From Andrena cerasifolii (taxonomy: Eukaryota; Arthropoda; Insecta; Hymenoptera; Andrenidae), in NCBI RefSeq assembly GCF_050908995.1, contig NC_135119.1, positions 11,408,001 to 11,472,000 of the forward strand: a stretch of DNA of 64,000 bases. The letters are read 5' to 3'. A program made the position numbers and the translations under genes. Positions within the stretch are counted from its first letter, which is position 1. Each line of letters begins with the position of its first letter. Below, one piece after another: positions 12,111 to 23,878 of this stretch. Under the pieces are notes generated by a model. That model ran no database searches. It saw only the letters and a list, made by a program, of their open reading frames with translations, and was not told the DNA's origin.

Positions 12111-14884
12111 TTAGCACATTTTCAGAATCATTTTCCTTGAAAATCAAAATTCTAAATAAAATAATATTATTCGTGAAGTATGACTTCCTGCGTGGTTGTA
12201 CAATTAATAAATACATTGTGCAAATAAATAACACGTATCATATCGAAGGTAACTGGAATTTAATAAATAATATCTTCGTAAACGAAGAGGGAATTGTGAA
12301 ATTAACGGGCACACTGCATATAATCTTGCACGATCGAATGAAAGTGTGAAAATATTCAATTATAAAGTACAGGAAATTAAAGCTTCCCAACTGTAACAAT
12401 ATTTATTAATAACCAGTTGAAATGCCTGGTCTTAGCCGGGTTGATGCAAGTTTTGAAATAAAAGCTACAGTATTATAAACGGCAAAACAGTTGGTAGCGT
12501 TATTAAAATAAGCGAGAAAGACAACAAAAGTCTACTTTTGTTCACATCGAGTAAGTCGTTCGCTGGTTACGATTAAAAAAGCACAACATTACATAACAGA
12601 GCGTAAAAACGGGGTATAGCCAACGAAACCTATACAGTGACTTCCGACCAGATTTGTAGCACATATGTATGTGCGAAAATTGAACGAAATTCGTGCAGCG
12701 GTGTAAATTTGTATTACGAACAAACAAACAGAAAATTAATTTTCTATACATACACAGATATATAGGCATAGATTAATAGGGAACGCTTTATTTCCATTGT
12801 ATCCGGGATCAATTAAATTAATATAATTTGAGGTAAATGTTAAAATGTAAATTGAAAGCATCGGCGAATTTTAAAGAGGGAGTTACAAAAGCGGGAACTC
12901 ACGTGCATATAAAATCAATTAAACGCGGGAAGATGTTATAAAAAATAGAGTTATCTCGATCGAAAGGGTTTGTCTGTCTAGAAATGCAAATCAGAAAAGA
13001 ACTACGGAGAATTGCTCAATGTAGTGCACCGTTCAGAAAAAAATGGTAAACCTATTCAAATGTTGCCCTGCTGAAGCGCAAACAGGCCATAGGCACTTGG
13101 TCGTTCACTTTGGTATAAATAATGACACGGAATTGTAGATACCGTTTGTTTGGTGCCTAATGTCGTACAGGCACTCATGACCTTTTTTTAGTACGCACAA
13201 TTTTTTTTATTAGATATAACACCTTGCTACTGCCTTTCAGAATAAAACAGAATAATAAGTTATACTATACAATCACGACAGTTGTTGAATCATTTTTGAT
13301 CGATAAATCGTTTGTAAATCTTTTCTAAATTTGCTACACTTAAAGTGGTTTAAATACAACAACATGCAAACATAGAATGTTCTTAATTTTCCAAATTTCT
13401 TAACAATGGCAATATTCCTATGCATAGAATGGTATAAGATACCATTAAAGAAACAGTGAAAAAGATCGTAGATGGAATATCGATCATTCGATAAAAACAG
13501 TGGAATTCAAATCTCAAATGGAATTCCGTAAAATTTCCAAGAAATCATTCAAAGCCTGAGCTCACTATAAATCCAGAAAGAAAGTAGGGGCATAAGGTGA
13601 ATGCCCTAATTTCTGCTCATGTACCCATTTCTGATCATTTCGTATTTTTCTTATTATTATATGCGTTACGTTTGTACTATAGTTGCAACAAAATAATTCT
13701 AAACTGTTTAAACATTTACGCGAGTGTTGCACGAGCTTGGGGCATTTAGAGCATTATATATTTAATTAGAAATTACTAATATTTAACAATCTTGAAATAT
13801 CTTTCTTAAATAGTTTTTGAATTGGTTGATTTATTATTAAAGAATTAATCAATTACTCTGCGAATTTTCATCACAAACAAATTTTTTACACCTTCTTTGC
13901 GACGAATTATCCCTTAAATGAGCTGGGAATTAAAAATTGGGACTAAAAATGGGGATTAAAATTTTTTAAATGAAATTGTGACCTTCAACTTATGTTTCGA
14001 CTTTTGCTAAATTTATATTATTATTTTTCAGTACTGAACCCACCCCTAAAATGGATCCGAGACAATACATCGCACCCTATATTTCTACAGACATTAAAAT
14101 CGAGTTCCTGTTAGATGGAAATAAAAAAGAAAAATACAAAACAGAATACCTGTACATTCACTGCAAATGTCCCCGGTGTCTCATTAACGGGTTAATCATT
14201 GCATAGGCATTCCCTGAACCCCCGTTTCGCTGAATGCAGCGAAGAAGGATCGAATAAAACGGGGCTCGGTGTTGCGTTCCTATCAACAATCCAATCTCAT
14301 GCTCGTTTGAGCAAGGGGTTCATTGACGCGAGCAGGCAAACGAACAGCGTCGCTCCAAAAACAGATCCATTCATAATCTAACCTCCGACACGCAATCTTG
14401 CCGATTTAATTTCGGTGTAGTAGTTTACGGACGGCTCTCGTCGTTACCAGCCCCCGCACGTGACTGAATTTAATTTACCGAGAGAAACGACCAGCTACCG
14501 CTCGCGACACTACGGGACATTAAACAGTTTTCGCATCTTCCACCCATTTTTCCTCTTTTTTTTTCCGTCGCCCACTTCGCTTACAACATCCCCATCGTTG
14601 TCTTTGCCGTTCCGTTCTCCATGAAATAATGCAAACGAATCGGGGGATCTGGCAAGCTTAACTCGTCCATGCTATTACCATGAAAATGTTCGTATTTTAA
14701 TTAAGCAATTGTAAGCAACAAACTTTATTTCGAATGCGAGACACGCTTCTACACTTCGGAAAAGAAGACGCGAGTAACAGCGCCGAAATAGTCCAGTGAT
14801 ATTAGTCGGAAATATAGCCAATCTGGGGAATAATTTCCAGCAGGCTACATTTTTGTATGGGGGTTTATTTCGTCGTTTTAACAT
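12111..14884. other. Gene-free AT-rich stretch
   Basis: No recognisable protein or RNA gene. The part near 14200-14640 is CpG-richer. Nothing else stood out. Confidence 0.4.
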
Positions 14885-15070
14885 CTGCTAAAAATTTTGC
14901 AGGGGATCGAAGATAAATTTTCAGGGGTCAATTTCACCCTCTTAGAGTGAATTTGGGCAGCAAAGAAAATTGCGTTGCACCCGGGAGGACATTCCCTAAA
15001 TATTCACAAAGTTTCATAATTTTTTGATAATTTTCCAGGTTCGTGATCTTCCCTTGTCAGAAGTATGAGG
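14885..15070 (-). mobile_element. Dispersed repeat family B, copy 2 (inverted)
   Basis: Read on the minus strand it contains GACAAGGGAAGATCACG, AACTTTGTGAATATTTAG, GGGAATGTCCTCC and GCTGCCCAAATTCAC in the same order as the copy at 9016-9340. It is diverged by scattered substitutions. Non-coding. Confidence 0.7.
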
Positions 15071-15586
15071 GTTGAAACATTGTAAGCCGTCAGGCATGAA
15101 AATGGTTACTCCTACGAAAAAAAACATATGAAACTTTTTTGTAGAGAATTTCCTAAGCTACAAATTTCGTAATAGCTATTTTTGCCGTAGAACTGATACA
15201 TAACGAAATATTCGCGAAGAACTGTTTATTGTTTACCTATGACCCTCTGTAAAATTTTTAGCAGATACGGATCATCGATGGGAGGTTTAGATATATTGTT
15301 TGAAACGACGAAATAAAGGCCCATACAGAAATGTAGCTTGCTGAGAGTTATTCCCCAGACAAAGCCTAATTTCACTGGACTAAAAGTCGGAATTTAGATT
15401 CAGGACACTTAGGTGTCACTTAAAGGCGTCCTGTGGGGTTCATCGGAGCCTTATTTATCCGCCCGAGTGGTGTTGCCGCGTGCACTAGGAATTTCTAAAA
15501 GTAACGTGTCTGTGTGCACAGAAAGTTTCCAGAAATTTTTAATAATATTATAATTCTCCTACGTAGAGCAGCAGCTAAGCTTACAG

Positions 15587-16090
15587 GGGATGGTCGGCGC
15601 CTCGAAAGTTCAAAAAAATTTGTAACTTTGCAGAAATCTAGTTCAAGTAATTTTTTGTTTCGGCGATGCACTGGTCCTGGGGGTGAAAACACCCCCTCAA
15701 AAGGAATCGTAACTTTTCATATTATCGTGAATATCTGTGAAACTGTGAAATGGTTCTTTGTACCCTATAATACGGTGATAAAGAATATTCGAAAAAAGAA
15801 TTTTCATTTCTTCCAAATCTATCCCCACCACCCTTTTCCGAAAATTCTTTACCTCCATATCCCAGGATATTAAAATAACAAAAACTTCGAATTAAACGTT
15901 TTTTCAATATCCTTTACTGTTTCGTAGATATTCGCGATAATATGAAAACTCACCATTTCTTTTTCGGAGTGTTTTCACCCCCAGAACCGTTTCATTGCCG
16001 AAACAAAAAATGCTTACGTTATTACCATCACTCGAATTAGATTTCTGCGAGGTTGCAAATTTTTTCAGCTTTCGAGTTGCCGAGCAATAA
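15587..16090. mobile_element. Foldback/MITE element, family A copy 2
   Basis: Left end GCTTACAGGGGATGGTCGG with a following CCTCGAAAGTTCAAAAAAAT is matched by the inverted right end CTTTCGAGTTGCCGAGC. Inner blocks TTTTGTTTCGGC, GTGAAAACACC and CATATTATCG also recur inverted, so the arms are over 150 bp with divergence. The core shares CCCCACCACCC and TCGAAAA-type blocks with the element at 791-1497, but the 163-bp unit is single here. No coding frame. Confidence 0.75.
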
Positions 16091-16937
16091 TTGCTAGTCG
16101 AGGAGGAAACATTTGGGGATTATCAACCGGTCTTAGGGGTATCGCCAGACGACACATCCCTGTTGACACAAGTGAAGATCCTGTTCATAGGTAGTGGTGA
16201 GCTTCCTACAACGTTTCTGGCGTGGATGCGAGGCCAACTAGGATATGGTGATATTACAGGGCTCTCGCGTATATAAAATACAATTTACCTGGCTGATTCG
16301 GCACGTCAGCTGGCAAACTTAGTTCAGTCACGTCCGTAATGTTATCCACGTAGCGCGGGGGCACGTTCCAAACGCCCATCCCCAGCAACTAGTACAGGCT
16401 TCGAGCATAATCTAGCTTATTTCCCCTAAATTTTTCACATCTCTATGATACGTGTTTGCGCACCCGACGCTGGATTCCAGCCGCGTCACATTCCCCTTAC
16501 CCACGTGGATCGCGTTATTGCCGCACGTCCCGATGACCCAAATAAATGAAAGACAGCTTGAGAAGCATTTTCTATCGGAAAGCAACGTGACGACATGTAC
16601 GGTGTGTGTCACTTGAAACTGCTACCTTGATTTACGTGAATATCGTCATGATGAGAGGAACTCGCATTGAATAGAAGTTGCATGATTTCGAGGGCGGGGG
16701 TGTGTTACAGGTTGGAGCGAATGAAATCTTGCTAGGGGGGATGTATTTTAGAGATTCGAAGGCATTTTTCTCTTTTTTAAGGGGAACGTGTAGTTTATGT
16801 TTGTCACGATCGTAGTGCATATTATTTTGAGTACAAACGTACTGGGCTTTAGTAGTTGGGTTCATGTAGGTCGGAGATTTTTTTTATTTAAATAAAAATT
16901 TTCAGTAACGAATGAAAGTTGGATATTATTCTTCGTG
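16091..16937. other. Gene-free stretch
   Basis: A 61-codon open frame at 16091-16276 begins next to the family A element but resembles nothing known. No RNA gene or repeat was seen in the rest. Confidence 0.35.
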
Positions 16938-17086
16938 TGTCGAGTACACTTAAAGTTAAAGTTGAAAAATTTATTCGACGCTGAGGTTGACACGCTCGAC
17001 GAATAAAAAAATTAATTTTATTCGTCGAGCGTGTCAACCTCAGCGTCGAATAAATTTTTCAACTTTAACTTTAAGTGTACTCGACA
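16938..17086. repeat. Perfect hairpin: 71-bp arms, 7-base loop
   Basis: Bases 16938-17008 and 17016-17086 are exact inverted complements over all 71 positions, separated by AAATTAA. The arm contains GTCGAGTACACTTAAAG, then TTATTCGACGCTGAGG and GACACGCTCGACG. Directly after the right arm the loop-proximal segment TAATAAAAAAATTAATTTTA is repeated (17087 on), so the structure was extended or re-copied. Perfect identity of both arms implies a recent origin or active gene conversion. Confidence 0.95.
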
Positions 17087-18290
17087 TAATAAAAAAATTA
17101 ATTTTATTCGTCGAATACTCTAAAGTTATTGTAACTTATGTTCGATTCGTTATTTAACTCGACGTTAATAAGGTGGGGTCTCACAGGCCCCAAACATTTT
17201 AAATTGAGTACAGTCAATTTAATACACTTGACGAAGAACAACGCGGAAATGACCATCGGTGTTAGAACCACAAAATGTCCAACAGTCCACCGATAAAGTG
17301 TTGAAGCTAATGAGACAGCGGTAGAGAAGAAAAGGAAGGAAGAAAGTTGTTAAAGCTAATGGTAAAAAGATGATACCACTTTCTTCGGGCAATCGATTTT
17401 CTACTGTACCAGATTAGACCCACTAATTTTCAGCCACGCGCCACTATGTAGCGTCCTGATTCTTCCTCCATTCGCCCAGGCAGGGTCATCCATTCACCTG
17501 CGTTACAGCTTAATTCGATTTCATTTCCCGTTCACCAAGTAACCCTTCCGAGTTACTGCGGCATTTTTTTTTCCTAACGTCGCGCAAACACCTCTCCCTG
17601 GCCAATTCGAGGAACTTCATTGTCGCAGGAAAGAGGCTTAGCTCGCGGAATACCACCGTATCGAAAACAGCCTGCGCGATATTCGTAGCTTTCACTTTGG
17701 GGCACGAGTAACCGCTGCGAACTTTTGCCGATACAGAACATCTGCTCTACTGGCTAACAAAAGCAAAAGTGAAAACGACGAGGCAAAGAGCCTGCTATGG
17801 TGAAATCGAAGTGGAGTCTCGTTCGAACGCGAATCCAGAAGCTTGTTGTCTCTCGTATCGAATGGAAATGAAAATTAAAAACCGAAGGGTAGCAGGAATC
17901 ACTGTGGCAAAATATCCCCGTGTGGTTCGCGAGCGAGTTGAAAACTCATTAACTCGTAATCTCGCTACGCGACGGCTGATGCAAATAACGCGCCAAACGT
18001 TTACATATTTTCATAGCTGTGCCACGCGTCTATGAAGTCATCGGATACACGATCGATGACACTGTTCCATTCCCGCCTTTCTCGGCGCGAGTTTCACTGG
18101 CTGTCGGTATGGCTCTAATTAAAAGCAGTTTTATAGAAGCAGCTCGATGAAACCGCAAGAAGAGCAGCAATTGCGGATAATCCGTGTCTAACATTCAGAG
18201 AATTGGCAGGGCAGTTCAATACATCAGAATTATCAATAATTTGCTATTTAAACGGGATTAAAAAAATTAATGGGTTGGACATGTGAGTAC
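17087..18290. other. Gene-free stretch
   Basis: The part at 17500-18060 is CpG-richer and has ORFs up to 88 codons with no recognisable domain. No RNA gene seen. Confidence 0.35.
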
Positions 18291-18905
18291 TAGGGTAAAC
18301 CAACCAGTAATTGACCGCATACCAGTGAATCACCATTAGGCAAAGAAATGTCAATTATAAATTTAAATGTTATTATATGTTTATAAATGGAGTGTAGCTG
18401 CACTTTTAATATCCTATATTTTTAGTTACGCGTATTAAGGAAATATTAATAAGTACAATTCTTATTGAAAGTAAGCGTCATTTACTGGGCTTCTACACGT
18501 TTTGCATTTTCTAAATTTTTTTTAAATGACGATAAGAATAAGTAATTATTTTTATAGAAATTTCAAGAAATGTGAATTATAAATTTAAATATTATTATAT
18601 GTTTATAAATGGAGTGTAGTTGCACTTTTAATATCCTATATTTTTAGTTACGCGTATTAAGGAAATATTAATAAGTACAATTCTTATTGAAAGTAAGCGT
18701 CATTTACTGGGCTTCTACACGTTTTGCATTTTCTAATTTTTTTTTAAAATTACGATAAGAATAAGTAATTATTTTTATAGTAATTTCAAGAAAAATAAAT
18801 TTAAATTGCAATTTCAATAGTTGTTTTGTTGTTATACATAAATATATTCAAGTATTAATCTGAAAGCTCCATAGATTCAACAAGTCGGTCATTCACTGGT
18901 TGGTA
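18291..18905. mobile_element. TA-starting element with ACCAGTAATTGAC ends
   Basis: Left end TAGGGTAAACCAACCAGTAA and right end CGGTCATTCACTGGTTGGTA are inverted complements with few mismatches over about 20 bases. The same terminal type occurs at 50700-50933. The inside carries a tandem duplication and no coding frame. The right edge lacks the final TTTACCCTA of the left end, so it is probably truncated there. Confidence 0.7.
18347..18790. repeat. Tandem duplication, two 222-bp units
   Basis: GGAGTGTAGCTGCAC at 18389 recurs as GGAGTGTAGTTGCAC at 18611, giving a period of 222 bp, and long flanking text (ATCCTATATTTTTAGTTACG, GCGTCATTTACTGGGC) is nearly identical in both. Few differences mean a recent duplication inside the surrounding element. 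Confidence 0.92.
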
Positions 18906-18969
18906 GAGAAAAGAAGGAAGAACGTGCTTGCAATTCATCATTTTTTACAAGGAGAGTGCACAGGCTTTT

Positions 18970-19215
18970 CGCTCACCGATTTCACTAAAATTTGGGCTCC
19001 TTGGCTTGAGAAAAAATCGCCTATTTTTAAAAACTAATCTTTATTAAATTTACACTAAAAGAGTTAATATTTTTAAAATTCAATTTAAAAATTTCAATTA
19101 AATTGGCGCTTCAAAATGGGTTCAAACTTCAAACATGCAACCAATCGTCAGCTGTCAACTTGACCGTTTCTCAAAGCTGCTACCCCCTCCCTGGAAAAAA
19201 AATCTGGATGCCCTT
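18970..19215. mobile_element. GGGCGTCCGG-family MITE, degenerate copy
   Basis: Shares with the element at 53852-54104 the blocks GCTTGAGAAAAAATCGC, ACTAATCTTTATTAAATTT and the end ACCCCCTCCCTGGAAAAAA followed by CTGGATGCCC. The left terminal inverted repeat is lost or mutated and the right one has substitutions, so this copy is older. Confidence 0.65.
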
Positions 19216-22200
19216 GTATAGATATATTTGTCAAAAAAATCGACTTCAGTTGATGCAAATACTTTTCGCAACTATACTTTTATTATTTTTTTATGAATTA
19301 CAATCACTTCCTTCATTTATGATTAATTAACATTAATTCTTCCATTCCTGCTCTAAACCCAAACGTGAATTTATTTACAAATTGTTTCCTACATTTTGTA
19401 AACTATTCCTAGTATTTATTTTGCTTCTAACTATTACACATCATTATTCCACTACAGTCTGCCAACTTATCCCATTCTATCGGGACACCACTTTTATAAA
19501 GAAATTTAAATTACAAACTCCGAAATTTGTTATCTCTTTTTGCGAAACACCTTGTACATAGTAAAGCACGCACAGCAACCTAATGTTTAAATCCTGAACG
19601 TCACTTTCTAATCGACAGATCTTTTCAGTGAACAGTTTCAGCGTGACGTCAATGTAACGCAGAATGGGCACTTTCGAAGCAATGCCTCGCTCGCGTATTA
19701 AATATAAAATTCCTGACAGAAGCGTGGAACAAAGGGCATGGACGAAGGACTAAAATTAATTCAGCAAATCGAACGTAGAAAAGACGCTTTCATTTCAATC
19801 TGACATTTCCATGCCGATTGCAATTGTACCAAACTCGATAAACTTGCACACCTCCCCTCCTCCATCCCCCTCCCCGCCCCATCTGGCGATTAAATCTTTT
19901 ATGAACGAGGAAAACTTGCGATTTGCGTGAACAAATTGGCAATGCGCATTGCGTAGCAAAATTTAGTGAATTTGGAGAACAATGTGGGTTGTACAGTAAA
20001 GGGAACACAATGTCGATCATCGAGGGTAGCTTTACGAAATCGTATTTTATAAACCGTCGTTACACATGAACGCTCTGTGGCATAAGCGAATTGGCTGCCT
20101 TATGAAAATTCATTCAACGCAATATCTTCTACAGTTTCGGGAGTTCACAACTGAATGTACTTAAATCTCATTTCAAAGATTACATGACCCGCGAAAAATT
20201 CATTGAAGGCGGCTTAGGTTTACGTTAATTAAGAAACAGATTAAAGCAGTCGTTGTCAGAACGATTTCGACTAATACCCAGATTGGTTGAATTTAAATAA
20301 TCTGTGGTTGGAGCTGAATAAATAAATGCAAAGTATGAATTTAAATAAAATTGAAGTTATACATAATAATGCGGTCAATATTATGCAAAATGTGGGGAAA
20401 TGAAATAATCGAGTTATTCATAAAATGACAATAATTGAGGGTGTTAAAATTTTTAGGAAGAAATTAACATTAATGTGCGTTGAGAAATATTCGGTGGATT
20501 AATGAAGCAATTTGTAAGGTGATGGTAATGTACAATAATAAAGAAACTAAAATTATACATGCCCCTTGAAAGAAATTGTTTAATCGACGTATGTAAATGT
20601 GGGTAATTTAAGCTGATGTAGGTTGGCGTTTATAATGTCCATAACGAAGGTGCTTAATGAACTTTACAATTTCGAAAGTTTTATCTTTTGAAAATTATAC
20701 TTAAATTCCCCTTTTCATTAATGCCTCATTTCAGCGTGTAAGTGGATGGAATAGCTGAATTAAGACGCAAAGGGCGATGGCGCAAAACATTCCAGAATTT
20801 CTTTACGGTACGTCAAAGTTATTTGGAAAATTTTAGGAACTTTGCCGCGAACTACCCTGCGTATAGTTCTACCGAAACATTCAACAGCTGAATATTTGTA
20901 CTAAACGAAATTCCAGGCGAAATTCACGATTCTTTTACAGTGGAAGTCGAACTATGTCGATGCAACTAGTTGCTGCGATAGAGGTAGGAGCAAAATGTTT
21001 TACATATAAATCATAGCAGCATCGAACTATTTAAGTAGTTTCGTATATATACTAATTTGTAACGTGTTAACTACAAATTACACGAACTTATAATTTGCTA
21101 AATATGTAACTGAAAATTCTCCAACTATTTTGTGTCGTTAAATATATTTTTACTAGCATCACTATTCTGTTAAAAAATAAATAAGCCATATTATCTATAA
21201 AATGTTCCAACCTATAGATTAAATTGTTTAAACGGACAAAGAAATCTTCGAACCTTAGGAACAACAGACCACCGAGACAAGTCTCGTATAATTAACACTG
21301 GAAATATTTTTCATGGAAACCCTAACACACCCTAACACACTCTGTTATCACCATTAGGAATGCATTAGCAGCTCAGAAAATTGGCCACAACGCCCATAAA
21401 AGGGGCGCACAACCTGTCGGCCACTGGAACAAATAAAAACCACGTTACGATGCTAGACAAACCGATGTTACAAATCCAGAAGTTCCAAGGAACCTTCACC
21501 ATCTAATTATCCCATAATTATTAACAAATAATTAAACCCTTTCTCTCAAATGAAATCAATTCAAACTTAAACACCTTCCCTTCGTTCGCTGCCCTAATTG
21601 CATCTTCTTCTATTAAAATCCGACTTCGGCAATTAATTTCCAACTATTAACGATCTTAAATTCTCCCTTCATTTACCAGCACATTTTATACCTCGCTCGT
21701 TAACTTCTGCAAGCTTGATCACTTAACAGACCTTTTATAATTGACTCGATACTTAACGGTAACTTCTTTTCTCTGTGCATACGTATACGCGATCATTTTT
21801 TCCCCCGAAGATGGCCTTAAGTAAAGGTTGAAAGGTTCGAAAAACTATCGTCCCCTCGCAGTATCGTAGAATATTAACGATTCAATTATTGCCGTCGAAT
21901 TTTTCATCGCGACGATTTATCTCCGATGGGCCGAAGACCGAGGCAGCAACAGAAAATGCTGCGGTTCTACCTGGCACCTGGGATTTCATTCTCCATTAGC
22001 GTTATCTGATTCCGCGAAATAAGGCGGCCCCCCAGGTCCTCTATAATTGACGAAGGAGAAAACGTACTCATCGACTTTTCCCTTTTCACGTGGCGCACGT
22101 AACACGCCCGTCAAAGGGATTCTTTCATCGTACCTCGTGAAAATTGTTGCCCCATGACCCGCATGCTTTCCTATCACGCGCACACATACTAATGCTCCCT

Positions 22201-23393
22201 GCACCTTTCCAACGACTACATAATATATTTCTTCCCCTCTGCCCACCGGAATGGGGAAACCAATGTTGATACCGCGCGACTACTATCTACCATTCCGTTC
22301 CCTTTGCAACTGTTTCCCATGTGCTTTGCGGGGAAGCCTTAACTGGACGTACAATAGGTCATACTTTCTGATATGTATCGTTCAAAAGAGTTATTATTGA
22401 TCAATTGTACTCGACAGCGCGTGTATCGAAGGAAAAATGCTCCCAGGACAAAGTTTGTAATACGGGATTGCTGTACCCCCGCAATTTTCTTCAGACTTTT
22501 TTTAAACGCCCTCCCATCTCTGTGCGTAGTCGACAGTGCAATCGATCGAAAATGACGACGAGGCAGAGATGATGTACGATTCTCTGTGGTCTTTATCTTT
22601 AGTTGTGGCGGCCACTTTCTTGGGAAGGTCCATGGGAGTTTTGTGCAGGTGATAATGTCGCGTTGGATCTGGAGTTTTGCACAGAATTGAACAGATATTA
22701 GTACTTAATATGGGTGCATTGACTTTGCCTTTTGCAAGTATAATTTAGGCGTGGATGTGTGTATTATTAAAGTAATTTTAGTAGGCGTGTGATATTGAAA
22801 TTTCAAGTGAGTCTGTTTCGTGAAAATAATTATTTGTGCTGTAGTAGAACTTGGATTATTGGAATACTGTTTAATTTAACGCTTGATTGTCCGACAAGTG
22901 CCATCTCAGCATGATTAAGCAAATTTTGCGATATAGAAGTACTAGCTTTGAAGTGATGAAATAGCTGATGAAATTATGAAGAAGAATACGTTTCTGTTAA
23001 TAATATTCCCAGTCATTCTCAAGCATCTACTGCTTTGGACACGGGGTTTAAATAGTATCAAACACAAAAAGAAAATTAGGAAACATATAAAAAAATGTCA
23101 AAAGTGTGGAGAAATATGTTTATAAACTAGCCACGCAGGAAAACTGGTAGACTAAAATAAATGAAGAAAAATTAAATTATCGAGTATTAAGCGACAAATA
23201 AGCTTCTCCCCAAAACCTAGTCGTTCTATTATCTCGACACCCTGCCTCCTGCTCCTAACTCTCTCTAATTCGGATAAACGAGTTTCTGTTTTAATAACGT
23301 CGTCCTATAAGTACCTAATGCACTGTTTCTGAGAACTGACTTTGTAATGCTACTACTTAACGCAAGCTTTATTTATTAATTTATTATTTAGAC
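19216..23393. other. Gene-free stretch
   Basis: No recognisable gene over about 4.2 kb. A small doublet ACCCTAACACACCCTAACAC lies near 21318-21345. The 21900-22620 part is CpG-richer with ORFs of 60-86 codons and no known motif. Confidence 0.35.
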
Positions 23394-23878
23394 TTATACT
23401 AGTAATAATTTTTATAAAGTATTTATACTAATAATAATAAATTATACTAGTAATAATTTCTATAAAGTATTTATACTAATAATAATAAATTATACTAGTA
23501 ATAATTTTGATAAAGTATTTATACTAATAATAATAAATTATACTAGTAATAATTTTTATAAAGTATTTACACTAATAATAATAAATTATACTAGTAATAA
23601 TTTTTATAAAGTATTTACACTAATAATAATAAATTATACTAGTAATAATTTTTATAAAGTATTTATACTAATAATAATAAATTATACTAGTAATAATTTT
23701 TATAAAGTATTTACACTAATAATAATAAATTATACTAGTAATAATTTTTATAAAGTATTTATACTAATAATAATAAATTATACTAGTAATAATTTTTATA
23801 AAGTATTTACACTAATAATAATAAATTATACTAGTAATAATTTTTATAAAGTATTTATACTAGTAATAATAAATTATT
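23394..23878. repeat. 48-bp minisatellite, about ten units
   Basis: The unit runs TATACTAGTAATAATTTTTA, then TAAAGTATTTATACTAAT and AATAATAA, with a 48-bp period (for example ACTAGT at 23398 and 23446). About ten units are nearly identical. The last unit has TAGTAATAATAAA instead of TAATAATAATAAA. A T/C variant within TTTATACT marks individual units. Confidence 0.96.

Noticed and set aside
16091..16276. 61-codon ORF beside a family A element
   Set aside because: It begins at the repeat border and has no recognisable domain; chance is sufficient.
23394..23878. Possible CRISPR-like array
   Set aside because: The 48-bp units are contiguous with no unique spacers, and the DNA is eukaryotic; it is a minisatellite.
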